Positions 16,323 through 24,367 of a stretch of DNA of 64,000 nucleotides are shown in pieces. Source of the DNA: JAQGMJ01 sp036498945 (GTDB lineage Bacteria; Pseudomonadota; Gammaproteobacteria; Burkholderiales; JAEUOS01); contig DASYEQ010000012.1 of assembly GCA_036498945.1 (NCBI GenBank), positions 1 to 64,000 of the forward strand, read 5' to 3'. Positions within the stretch are counted from its first letter, which is position 1, and every line of letters begins with the position of its first letter. The notes beneath the pieces were generated by a model. The model saw nothing but the letters and a program-made list of their open reading frames with translations, did no database searches and was not told the origin of the DNA. Made by a program: the position numbers and the translations under genes.

Positions 16323-17768
16323 CTACAGCGGCAGAAAAGACTCCGGCACCGCACGCATGCCAGCATCCGCGCGGGCGCGCACATCGGCAAAGCTGGTGTT
16401 GCGCGTGATCACGCCGTCCTCGAACACCGTCTCGAGCACCGCTCCCGCGTGCCTGCCATCGAAGCCGGCCTCGACGCGCTCGGTGCGATAGCTGTCACGG
16501 TCGCGCACCAGCTCCAGCCGGCCGCGCTTGGAGCGCTTGCCGGCGTCGGTGACCGGGTCCTTGTAGACGTCGCGCCACTCGCCGTCCACCTCGATTGCCG
16601 AGCACTTCATCGCCCATTGCATGGTGTCGCGGTTGACCTGCTGCAACAAGCCGCCACCCATGCCGAAGGCGAGGTTTTCCGCCGAATAGCCGTTGTGGTA
16701 CAGGTTGGAAAGGCACAGGCGCATGCTGTCGAGATTCATGCCGTCGCCCTGGATGATGCGCACGTTATTGATCACCAGGAAGCCTTTCTTGTTCGGCTTG
16801 GCGCCGAACTTGGCGGCGAGAATGTTCGCCACTTTCAGGATGGTCTCGGCGGGGTCGCCCGAATCGGGGCGCACCACCAGCGTGGCGCCACTTTTTTGCA
16901 CCTGCTCGCGCAATTCGCCGCCCCAGAGCTTTTCGCAGGCATTGAAGATGTCGTAGCTGTCGGAGACCACCGCGAAAATCGCGCCGGGCTTGCCGAACTG
17001 CGTCACCATGTTGCCGTAGGCCTGCGCTTCGTTCTCGCGGCCCCAGCCGGTAATCGTCGAGTGCTCGGCGGCCGGAATCGAGAAGCCCGCCATCTCGCAG
17101 TCGTAATACTGGTTGGCGGCGAGCACACCGGTGACCGTGTCCGACCCCATGAAGTTGACCAGGTGGGCCATGCCGCCGAGGGCCGCCGACTCCAGGCTGG
17201 AGACGCCGCGCGCGCCGAAGTCGTGCAGCTTGAAGGGCAGCTCGGCCTCCGGGTTTTCACAGGTGGCTTCGAGATAGCGGCGGATGGTTTTCTTGGCGTG
17301 CCCCGAGACCGTGGCCACCGTGGTCGGGTACCACACTGCGCGCAGCAGTTCGGTTTCGAGATAGCTGGTGAGCCAGAAGAATTCGGGGTCGGTGTTTTCC
17401 ACCGTCGCCAGCACGTTGGACACCGGGATCACCGCGCCTTCGGGCACCGCGCGGATGCGCAGCGGCAAGCGTCCGCCGTGCTTCTTGACCAGCGCGTACC
17501 AGCCGGCGGCGTTGAACGGTTCGCCGTGCGTCTTGAAAAACGCCGTCGCCTGGTCGACCTGCGCCGCGGTGACGGGCTGGCTCAGGTATTCCGCCAGGTA
17601 GGCCTGCAGGCCGAAGAACAGGCCGTGGGTGAAAAGGCCGCCACGCGCTTCGATGTAGCTGAACACGCGCTGCGTGCCCGGCGGGTATTGCAGCCAGTGC
17701 GAGGCCTTGTAGCTGTCGGTGCGCAGGAGAAGATTGCCGGCTAGCGCGGCGAGTTGGGGTTTAAGCAT
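16323..17768 (-). CDS. nadV: Nicotinamide phosphoribosyltransferase
   Basis: 481 residues, the length of NAMPT/NadV rather than of the shorter PncB. Family signatures are NLLLRTDSYKASHWLQYP, FSYIEARGG, KLHDFGARGVSS, PAAEHSTITGWGRENE, VVRPDSGDP and AFGMGGGLLQQVNRDT. It makes nicotinamide mononucleotide from nicotinamide and PRPP, giving a direct salvage route that bypasses nicotinamidase. The partner enzyme for the next step is encoded just upstream on the same strand (98 bases between them). GGAG stands eight bases before this ATG; upstream ATGs would place the ribosome site inside the gene. The 3' UTR carries the tandem-hairpin element. Confidence 0.95.
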   Translation of the reverse strand: MLKPQLAALAGNLLLRTDSYKASHWLQYPPGTQRVFSYIEARGGLFTHGLFFGLQAYLAEYLSQPVTAAQVDQATAFFKTHGEPFNAAGWYALVKKHGGRLPLRIRAVPEGAVIPVSNVLATVENTDPEFFWLTSYLETELLRAVWYPTTVATVSGHAKKTIRRYLEATCENPEAELPFKLHDFGARGVSSLESAALGGMAHLVNFMGSDTVTGVLAANQYYDCEMAGFSIPAAEHSTITGWGRENEAQAYGNMVTQFGKPGAIFAVVSDSYDIFNACEKLWGGELREQVQKSGATLVVRPDSGDPAETILKVANILAAKFGAKPNKKGFLVINNVRIIQGDGMNLDSMRLCLSNLYHNGYSAENLAFGMGGGLLQQVNRDTMQWAMKCSAIEVDGEWRDVYKDPVTDAGKRSKRGRLELVRDRDSYRTERVEAGFDGRHAGAVLETVFEDGVITRNTSFADVRARADAGMRAVPESFLPL

Positions 17769-17866
17769 GATGAGAGCTCCTCTCATATTGGCGCGGGTCA
17801 ACCCTGCGCCGTTGGGCAGATGCGTCGATACAAAAGTCGGCGCGGTGAGAACGGATCATTGCTGGT

Positions 17867-18946
17867 TCATGGATGGGTGGCGAGGGCGCCAAGAAAATGA
17901 TTGGCGATGAAAAAGTGGTCTTCGTACATCTGTTCCTGCATGGAGAGGAATTCGCCCACCGGCACCCACTTCGCCTGCGCCGCGTCGTCGTCGCCTTTCA
18001 CCGGCGGCAGGCCGGCGAACTGGTTGTGCGCCAGCTCGAAGTAGAAGGCGTGTGTGATGGTGCGGCCGCGCTGCGAGCGGTCCGGCGAGTCGAATACGTG
18101 ACGGCCCTTGACGGAACCGTGCAGCACCGGCGCCGGCACCTTCAGGCGCGTTTCTTCGCGCAACTCGCGGACGGCGGCATCCTCCAGCCATTCCTTCTGG
18201 CCGACGAAGCCGCCCGGCAGCGCCCACAAGCCGCGGCCCGGATGGTCGCGCCGCTGCACCAGCAGGATGTAGCCGACTTCCACCACCACCGCATCCACCG
18301 TGACGAAGATTGGCGGGAATTCACTGCCGGCGTAACGGTACTTCTGCTGATAGTCGACGAGAAAGGCGCGCTCCTGCACCAGGTGCCCGTAATGCGAGGT
18401 CTTCTGGAAGGCGGCAAGGAAATCCGCCGTCGCGTCCGGCAGCGCCGCCGGCGACAACTGGCCGGCGCGGTCCGGGTCGAAATACAGGTCGCGGATATCG
18501 GTGGCGTTCAGGCTCTCGACGTTGTCCACGCCGGCGAATTCCCAGCGCGGAAACATCTTCAGGTAGTAGCTGCTGGCATCTTTCTGATGCCCGACCAGCG
18601 CGACATGCGCCTTGACCGGATCGCGGTCGTCCTTGACGATCAAGTCGTTCACCGCCTCGGCGATGGAGGCGATCCAGATCTGGTCGTTATAAGGCGAATC
18701 GGCGACGCCGACGATCGACAACCGGCCCTGCTCCGGATTGCGCAGGGTGCCGCGGATCATGCGTTCGCGCTCTTCGCGGGTGAACGGATTCCTGAAGCTG
18801 CGCGGCAGGCGATCCGAACCGATGACCACGATCACCCGCTCGGCGATACGCAGGCAGTGTTCGATCAGTCGCTGGTGGGCGAAGTGGACGGGCTGGAAGC
18901 GCCCGATGAGCACGGCATACTCGAACTTGCGAGACATTTGAGACAT
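17867..18946 (-). CDS. nadM: Bifunctional NMN adenylyltransferase / Nudix hydrolase
   Basis: 359 residues. Residues about 10-190 form a nucleotidyl-transferase domain with GRFQPVHFAHQRLIEH (HxxH type) and NATDIRD near its end. Residues about 205-350 form a Nudix domain with the box GFVGQKEWLEDAAVRELREE; the usual Gly after EE is replaced (EETRL). The first domain converts NMN and ATP to NAD, and the second probably removes ADP-ribose or a related waste product. With nadV it forms a two-step NAD salvage unit. The chosen ATG has GGGGGA upstream; an ATG three codons on is possible. Several palindromes in the upstream 170 bases suggest regulated transcription. Confidence 0.93.
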   Translation of the reverse strand: MSQMSRKFEYAVLIGRFQPVHFAHQRLIEHCLRIAERVIVVIGSDRLPRSFRNPFTREERERMIRGTLRNPEQGRLSIVGVADSPYNDQIWIASIAEAVNDLIVKDDRDPVKAHVALVGHQKDASSYYLKMFPRWEFAGVDNVESLNATDIRDLYFDPDRAGQLSPAALPDATADFLAAFQKTSHYGHLVQERAFLVDYQQKYRYAGSEFPPIFVTVDAVVVEVGYILLVQRRDHPGRGLWALPGGFVGQKEWLEDAAVRELREETRLKVPAPVLHGSVKGRHVFDSPDRSQRGRTITHAFYFELAHNQFAGLPPVKGDDDAAQAKWVPVGEFLSMQEQMYEDHFFIANHFLGALATHP

Positions 18947-19035
18947 TGGGAATCCCCCAAAAAGTCGCCGGATCAACTCTGGCGATAGGTCAAAGTTACC
19001 TGCCCTCGCATGCCCCTGTCAAACGCGCCGTTGCC

Positions 19036-19059
19036 AAAATGTGACATAGCGCACATTTT
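19036..19059. promoter_or_regulatory. CRP/FNR-family type palindrome
   Basis: Arms AAAATGTG and CACATTTT are perfect inverted repeats eight bases apart, with TGTGA-N6-GCACA inside. This is close to the CRP/Vfr consensus. It lies 90 bases before nadM (minus) and 150 before the small secreted-protein gene (plus), so it could serve either. Confidence 0.5.
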
Positions 19060-19069
19060 CGATGGCGCC

Positions 19070-19117
19070 TGTAACAACGCCGTTACACCACTGTCAAATG
19101 GTTACACATGGTTACTG
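19070..19117. promoter_or_regulatory. Cluster of short palindrome and direct repeat
   Basis: TGTAAC and GTTACA form a perfect inverted repeat around six bases (19070-19087). They are followed by two tandem copies of ATGGTTAC (19098-19105 and 19108-19115). The GTTAC core is shared, which suggests several binding sites for one regulator in the nadM / small-protein intergenic region. Confidence 0.35.
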
Positions 19118-19210
19118 CAAAGCCGTGCGCCTGCGCGCACACTGTGCGTTATGGAAATACGGGCATCAAATACCAAGCCCGTCGAACCCGAAGCCCAAGG
19201 AGACCTCATC

Positions 19211-19507
19211 ATGAAAACCACCACCAAGATTCTCGCCGCCGCCGGCCTGGCCCTGGCGGCCATGAGCGGCAGCGCAATGGCGCGTCCCTACATCGGCCTG
19301 TCGATCGGCGTGCCTGCGCCGGTTTATGTGGCTCCCGCCCCGGTCTACGCGCCGCCGCCTGTATACGTTGCCCCGGCCCCGGTCTATGCGCCGCCGCCCC
19401 CGGTGTATGGCGGCGTGGTGGTCGGCAGCTACTATGGCCGCCCCTACTATCCGCCGCGCTACTATCACCACGGCTGGTATGGCCCGCACGGCCACTGGCA
19501 CCGCTAG
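19211..19507 (+). CDS. Small secreted Pro/Tyr/Val-rich repeat protein
   Basis: 98 residues. A clear signal peptide (MKTTTKILAAAGLALAAMSGSAMA, cleavage near 24) is followed by RPYIGLSIG and then four tandem units of the type PAPVYxAP / APPPVY, and a Tyr/His/Gly-rich tail ending HGHWHR. AAGGAG lies before the ATG. I know similar short proteins from proteobacterial genomes, often exported and of unknown role. The His-rich tail could bind metal, but that is inference. The gene stands alone with its own terminator. Confidence 0.8.
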   Translation: MKTTTKILAAAGLALAAMSGSAMARPYIGLSIGVPAPVYVAPAPVYAPPPVYVAPAPVYAPPPPVYGGVVVGSYYGRPYYPPRYYHHGWYGPHGHWHR

Positions 19508-19573
19508 GCGGCTCAGTTCCCGGCCTGGCCGGGCCTGACGCCGGACGCGAACCGCCGCGCTGAAGTACTGAAG

Positions 19574-19608
19574 GGCTCTGGGACCTTGCTGGTCCCGGGG
19601 CCTTTTTT
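19574..19608 (+). terminator. Terminator of the small secreted-protein gene
   Basis: Twelve-base arms GGCTCTGGGACC and GGTCCCGGGGCC (two G-T pairs), a five-base loop and six T. Confidence 0.9.
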
Positions 19609-19662
19609 GTGTGAGGCCGGGAACATCTCCTTTGCGTGCGCCTCCCGACCGCCCGTTAAGGC

Positions 19663-19683
19663 TACAATCAGACTTTAAAAGTC
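19663..19683 (+). promoter_or_regulatory. Promoter -10 and overlapping palindrome before the Ser/Thr kinase gene
   Basis: The -10 box TACAAT in the context GGCTACAATCA, followed three bases later by the 13-base palindrome GACTTTAAAAGTC (19671-19683), which would cover the transcription start. The same GCTACAAT context recurs before the M20 peptidase gene and before feoA. No good -35 is seen. Confidence 0.5.
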
Positions 19684-19746
19684 AATCCGGCGGCCCAAAC
19701 CGGAGCAGCGGCATCCGTCCCGCGCGCCACGCACTCAACTCGAAGA

Positions 19747-21810
19747 ATGATTCCGCAAACCCTAGGCCGATACCAGATCATCGCCGAGCTCGGCCGGGGC
19801 GCGATGGGCACCGTGTATCACGGCATCGATCCCACCATTGAGCGCCCGGTGGCCCTCAAGGTGCTCAATGCCGAACTGCCGGCGGAGTCGCTCGAAGAGG
19901 TCAAGGGCCGCTTCCTGCGCGAGGCGAAATCGGCCGGGCGGCTGAATCATCCCAACATCGTCACCATCTACGAATTCGGCGAGGCCGACGGCCGCGCCTT
20001 CATGGCGATGGAGTTTCTCGAGGGTCGCACCCTGCTGCAGCTGATGCGCGAAGCGCGCCCCGCCTACGAAGAGGCCGCCGCCATCATCAGCCAGATCGCC
20101 GAGGCGCTGGATTACGCGCACCGCTTCGGCGTCGTGCACCGCGACATCAAGCCGGCCAACATCATGGTGTCGTCGCAAGGCGTGGCCACCATCACCGATT
20201 TCGGCATCGCCCACCTGCAATCTTCCTCGATGACCGCCACCGGCGCCATGCTCGGCTCGCCGCGCTACATGGCGCCCGAGCACGTGCTGGGCAAACAGAT
20301 CGACGGCCGCGCCGACATTTTTTCCTTGGGTATCGTGCTCTACGAACTGCTGGCGCGGCGCACCCCCTTCGAGGAAGGCGAGTCGGCCACCATCTTTTCG
20401 CTGATGCAGCGCATCGTCAACAATCCGGTGCCGCCGCTGAAAAGCATCGTCCCCGATGTACCGGCCGGGCTCGAAATCATCCTGGCGCGCGCGCTGGCGA
20501 AAAAGCCGGACGAGCGCTACCAGCGCGCCGGGGAATTCGCCGCCGACCTGCGCAACTACAAGACCCTGCAACCCGCACCTTCGCCCCAGCCCGCTGCCGT
20601 GACGGCGGCCGCCCCCGCGGCGGCGGCCCCGACCGCGACCGCCGCTACGCCGCCGGCCGCGTCCACTGTCAGCTCAGCCACTGCCTGGGAGCGTGCTGCC
20701 GCGTTCCTCGGCCGCAAAGGCAAAGGCGGCACGCCCGCGATTACGCCGCCCGCAGCGCTCGCCGCTGGAACGGCAGCGGTACAGCAAGCCGTCGCTCCGA
20801 TTCCGCCTGCCGCGCAACCGGTCGCCCCAGCCGCCGCAGCGCCGCTGGCCGTCGCACCGCATGCTGTACAGCCGGCCTCGCGCTTCGCTGCCGCAAGTGC
20901 GAAAAGCATCGAGCCCGGCCACACCCTGCTGGGCGACCTCGACAGGCTGTCCGACAACCTGGACGAAGTGCAGCGCCGCTTCGTCGAGGAAGAAGCGATC
21001 GCCATGGCCAACCTGCGCAAGAACGCGCCGCGCGCCAAGGACTGGGACAGCATCGCCTCCGGCATCGAAGGCGGCCCCCTGGCGCTTGGCGCCGGCGCCG
21101 AGGCGGAAGACAATTCGCTGCCCGGCGGCGCGGACGCGCGCAAGAGCGGCGTATTCGGCCTGCTGCGCCAGCAGGCCGCGCCCGGCCTGAAAAGCCAGGC
21201 CTCGGCGCGGCGCGACGCCGAAGCCGAAGCAATGCTGGATCTGGACGCACGCTTGCGCGCCGGCTACGATTTCCTGCTGGAATTCTGCCGCGAACTCAAC
21301 GAAGCCGCGCCGCTTTACGCCGGCAAGCATGACCTGCTGTTCTACGGCCCCTGCCCGCCGCTGTTCTTTCACGAAGCCACCACCAACGCGCGCTTCAGCC
21401 GCGTCGACGACCGCGGCAAGGTCAAGGACGTGGTCGACCACCTGCTGCTTTCGTATTTTCTCTCCGCCCACGATCCCGGCCGCGCTACCGTCACAGCCGT
21501 GGAACTGCCGAAATTCCGCGAGGTGCTGGATTCGCACGAGGTGAAGTACGACTGCCAGGAAATCAAGAACGACTTCAAGCAGATCCTGCGCGCCACCTTC
21601 AATTTCGAGTTCAAGTTCATCTGCTCGCTGACCTTGAAGGCCAATTACGCCGAAGGTTTCGCCGACGTCACCTGCCGCAACATCGGCCCGCTCGGCCGTT
21701 CGCGCTACCTGGTGCCGGCGGCAGAACTTGACGTGGCGTTTTTCGAGGAACTGTCCAAGCTGATGCTGGGCTTTCCCAGCACCGCCGGGCGCTACGCCGC
21801 TGGCGCCTGA
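19747..21810 (+). CDS. Serine/threonine protein kinase (PknB-like) with novel C-terminal domain
   Basis: 687 residues. The kinase domain (about 8-275) is complete: glycine loop GRGAMG at 16-21, Lys38, catalytic HRD at 131-133, DFG at 151-153 and MAPEH. Residues about 277-400 are an Ala/Pro-rich linker. Residues about 400-470 are charged and helical. Residues about 495-680 form a well-ordered domain I cannot name (YDFLLEFCRELNEAAPLY, LFYGPCPPLFFHE, FNFEFKFICSLTLKANYAEG). No transmembrane helix or PASTA repeat is present, so the kinase is cytoplasmic. The C-terminal domain is probably a sensor or partner-binding part. No phosphatase gene is adjacent. Confidence 0.92.
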   Translation: MIPQTLGRYQIIAELGRGAMGTVYHGIDPTIERPVALKVLNAELPAESLEEVKGRFLREAKSAGRLNHPNIVTIYEFGEADGRAFMAMEFLEGRTLLQLMREARPAYEEAAAIISQIAEALDYAHRFGVVHRDIKPANIMVSSQGVATITDFGIAHLQSSSMTATGAMLGSPRYMAPEHVLGKQIDGRADIFSLGIVLYELLARRTPFEEGESATIFSLMQRIVNNPVPPLKSIVPDVPAGLEIILARALAKKPDERYQRAGEFAADLRNYKTLQPAPSPQPAAVTAAAPAAAAPTATAATPPAASTVSSATAWERAAAFLGRKGKGGTPAITPPAALAAGTAAVQQAVAPIPPAAQPVAPAAAAPLAVAPHAVQPASRFAAASAKSIEPGHTLLGDLDRLSDNLDEVQRRFVEEEAIAMANLRKNAPRAKDWDSIASGIEGGPLALGAGAEAEDNSLPGGADARKSGVFGLLRQQAAPGLKSQASARRDAEAEAMLDLDARLRAGYDFLLEFCRELNEAAPLYAGKHDLLFYGPCPPLFFHEATTNARFSRVDDRGKVKDVVDHLLLSYFLSAHDPGRATVTAVELPKFREVLDSHEVKYDCQEIKNDFKQILRATFNFEFKFICSLTLKANYAEGFADVTCRNIGPLGRSRYLVPAAELDVAFFEELSKLMLGFPSTAGRYAAGA

Positions 21811-21827
21811 CCTGGCGCGCCGGCACG

Positions 21828-22337
21828 CTATTTGACGGCAATGACGTTCAGGCTGATGGGGTAGCCATAGGGCCTGAAACTGCTGGCATCGTTGAACAGC
21901 CCGAAGTCCTCGACCTTGCGCACCTCGCCGAAGCCGGCGCGGCGCAGGAAATCCTGCATGAACTCGAAATTCCAACCGAAACAGTGGAAGTCATCTGGGT
22001 CCACCTGCCCGCCAAACATCATGCGCATGACATGAAAGCGCACAGGCAAGGTGAGCGCGGGGTCGATGAAGGTACGGCACAGCACGTCCATGTCCGGGAC
22101 CGAGACCAGAAAGCGCCCGCCGGGCTTGAGCACCCGATGAATACCCGCCAGGGTGGGGTCCACGCTTCCTTGCGGCACGTGCTCCAAGACATGGCTGGCG
22201 TAGATCTCATCGATGGAGGCGGCGCCGAACCTCGCAAGATTGCTTATGTCACCGACGAAATCAACATCCGGGCCGCGCTGAATATTGAGAAGCTTCCAGC
22301 CGTCGCGGGATTCCTTGCCGCCGATGTGCAGTTTCAT
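21828..22337 (-). CDS. Class I SAM-dependent methyltransferase-like protein
   Basis: 169 residues. MKLHIGGKESRDGWKLLNI at the start, SHVLEHVP in the middle and RVLKPGGRFLVSVPD after it are the marks of methyltransferase-11-like proteins acting in sugar or polysaccharide pathways. The N-terminal SAM loop is the short HIGGKE type rather than the usual DxGxGxG. It is convergent with the kinase gene, 17 bases between stops. The ribosome site is weak and the target is unknown. Confidence 0.78.
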   Translation of the reverse strand: MKLHIGGKESRDGWKLLNIQRGPDVDFVGDISNLARFGAASIDEIYASHVLEHVPQGSVDPTLAGIHRVLKPGGRFLVSVPDMDVLCRTFIDPALTLPVRFHVMRMMFGGQVDPDDFHCFGWNFEFMQDFLRRAGFGEVRKVEDFGLFNDASSFRPYGYPISLNVIAVK

Positions 22338-22424
22338 TGTGGTTCAGGGGCCGCTCGCGTCACCAGCGGCCGCGGTTATGATGACCGGCCGCAGTTTAAA
22401 GCCAATCGGCCGCGCCTGCCACGC

Positions 22425-22430
22425 TACAAT
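22425..22430 (+). promoter_or_regulatory. Promoter -10 element before the M20 peptidase gene
   Basis: TACAAT in the context CGCTACAATGG, 37 bases before the chosen start. It matches the context seen at 19663 and 28693. Confidence 0.4.
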
Positions 22431-22467
22431 GGCCACCTCTCGCCGCCGTTCACTCGCGATACCTTAC

Positions 22468-23853
22468 ATGTCCCGTGACACCGCCCTGGCGCGAAGCAGG
22501 CGCCACTTTGAGGACGGCGGCTTCATTGCCGACCTGGCGCGCCGCGTCGCCGTGCGCACCGAAAGCCAGAATCCGCAAGCACGCCCCGCGCTTATGCAAT
22601 ACCTGCAAGCCGAGATGGTACCGGCGCTCGAAGCCATGGGTTTTGCCTGCGCCATTCTCGACAATCCGGCGCCGCAGGGCGGCCCCTTCCTGGTGGCCGA
22701 ACGCATCGAGGATGCGCATCTTCCCACCATGCTTTCCTACGGCCACGCCGACGTCATCCGCGGGCTCGAGGAGCAATGGCGCGAAGGTCTCGACCCCTGG
22801 CAACTGAAGCAGGAGGGCACGCGCTGGTACGGCCGCGGCAGCGCCGACAACAAGGGGCAGCATTCGGTCAACCTGGCGGCACTTTCCTCCGTGCTGGCAG
22901 AGCGCGGGCGTCTAGGCTTCAACGCCAAGTTCCTGATCGAGACCGGGGAAGAGATCGGCTCACCCGGCCTGGCGGAATTCTGCACGCGCGAAAAGCCGCG
23001 CCTGAAGGCCGACGTACTGATCGCCTCCGACGGCCCGCGCCTGTCCAGCGAGCGGCCCACGCTTTACCTCGGCTCGCGCGGCGCGGTGAATTTCGATTTC
23101 CGGGTGCGCCTGCGCGAGGGCGCGCACCATTCCGGCAACTGGGGCGGCCTGCTCGCCAATCCCGGGGTGGTGCTGGCGCATGCCCTGGCCAGCGTCATCG
23201 ACCGCAACGGCCGTGTGCTGGTGCCCGAACTGCTGCCGGAGGCAATGCCCGACTCGGTGCGCCGTGCGCTCGCCGATTGCGCTGTCGCGCCCGGCCCCGG
23301 CGAGCCGGCGATCGACGACGAGTGGGGCGAGCCCGGCTTTTCGCGCGCCGAGAAGGTCTACGGCTGGAACACCTTCGAAGTGCTGGCTTTCAGGACCGGC
23401 AATCCGGAAAACCCGGTGAATGCGATTCCCGGCCTGGCTACCGCCCATTGCCAGGTGCGCTACGTCGCCGGCTGCGATCCCATGAGCTTCGTGCCGGCGC
23501 TGCGCCGCCATCTGGATGCCCACGGCTTCGGCGAGGTCGAGGTGACGCGCTCGGCCAAGGGCCTGTTCCACGCCACCCGCCTGGATCCCGACACGCCCTG
23601 GGTGCGCTGGGCCGTCGATTCGATCACCCGGACCCTCGGCGTGAAACCGGCAGTGTTGCCGAACATCGGCGGCTCGCTGCCCAACGAATGTTTCGCCGAT
23701 ATCCTCGGCCTGCCGACCCTGTGGGTACCGCATTCCTACGCCGGCTGCTCGCAGCATGCGCCCGATGAACATGTGCTCGAACCGATCCTGCTCGAAGGCC
23801 TGGCGATGATGACCGGGCTGTTCTGGGACCTGGGCGAAAAAGTGCCGGCGTAG
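22468..23853 (+). CDS. M20 family metallopeptidase
   Basis: 461 residues. Metal-site motifs of the M20 (ArgE/DapE/carboxypeptidase G2) family are present: YGHADVI, GRGSADNKGQ, the catalytic Glu pair in IETGEEIGSPG and the C-terminal HSYAGCSQHAPDE. The inserted dimerisation domain is visible in the middle (LGSRGAVNFDFRVRLREGAHHSG). The enzyme should hydrolyse an amide or peptide bond with two zinc ions in the cytoplasm. The substrate is unknown; similar family members are dipeptidases. ATG 22429 is an alternative start but would fall at the predicted transcription start. Confidence 0.92.
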   Translation: MSRDTALARSRRHFEDGGFIADLARRVAVRTESQNPQARPALMQYLQAEMVPALEAMGFACAILDNPAPQGGPFLVAERIEDAHLPTMLSYGHADVIRGLEEQWREGLDPWQLKQEGTRWYGRGSADNKGQHSVNLAALSSVLAERGRLGFNAKFLIETGEEIGSPGLAEFCTREKPRLKADVLIASDGPRLSSERPTLYLGSRGAVNFDFRVRLREGAHHSGNWGGLLANPGVVLAHALASVIDRNGRVLVPELLPEAMPDSVRRALADCAVAPGPGEPAIDDEWGEPGFSRAEKVYGWNTFEVLAFRTGNPENPVNAIPGLATAHCQVRYVAGCDPMSFVPALRRHLDAHGFGEVEVTRSAKGLFHATRLDPDTPWVRWAVDSITRTLGVKPAVLPNIGGSLPNECFADILGLPTLWVPHSYAGCSQHAPDEHVLEPILLEGLAMMTGLFWDLGEKVPA

Positions 23854-23875
23854 CCGACGCCACGGAACGCCACGC

Positions 23876-24367
23876 ATGCGCCCCGCCGATCCCACCGCCC
23901 CGCGCCCCGGCTTCACGCTGATCGAGCTGATGGTGGGCATCGCGATACTCGCCATCATCGCGCTGATGGTCGATCACCTCTCCGAGATCATGGCCGTGCG
24001 CAGCCGCGAGCAGGAGCTCTACGCCGCGGTGCGCGCGCTGCGCGGCGCGATCGACAACTACAAACACGCCTACGACGGCGGCCGCATCGTTCAGGTGCCG
24101 GGTGCCAACGGCTACCCGAAAAACCTGCAGGTGCTGGTCGACGGCGTCCCCGATCAGCTCGACCCGGAACACCGCAAGCTGCATTTCCTCGACCGCATCC
24201 CGCGCGATCCGATGCAGCGCAATCTCACGCTCGCCCCGGCCGACACCTGGGCCCCGCGCGCCTATGCCAGCGATCCGTCGTCTCCCAGCCCGGGCGACGA
24301 CGTCTACGACGTGCATTCCAAATCCACCGGCACCGGCTTGAACGGCGTGCCGTATTCGCAATGGTGA
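23876..24367 (+). CDS. Type II secretion pseudopilin (GspG-like)
   Basis: 163 residues. The prepilin peptidase site is textbook: RPGFTLIELMVGIAILAIIALM, with Gly before the cleavage and Glu at mature position 5. The C-terminal part (DNYKHAYDGGRIVQVPGANGYPKNLQVLVDG, then DRIPRDPM) has the GspG-like arrangement of a small globular head. It would be an inner-membrane anchored subunit of a pseudopilus. It overlaps the next gene by seven bases (ATGGTGA). No secretion ATPase, secretin or prepilin peptidase gene is nearby. Confidence 0.88.
   Translation: MRPADPTAPRPGFTLIELMVGIAILAIIALMVDHLSEIMAVRSREQELYAAVRALRGAIDNYKHAYDGGRIVQVPGANGYPKNLQVLVDGVPDQLDPEHRKLHFLDRIPRDPMQRNLTLAPADTWAPRAYASDPSSPSPGDDVYDVHSKSTGTGLNGVPYSQW

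Noticed and set aside
18987..19001. AGGT...ACCT imperfect inverted repeat before nadM as an NrtR or NadR operator
   Set aside because: Arms of only four bases; does not match the NrtR consensus I know. The palindromes at 19036-19087 are stronger.
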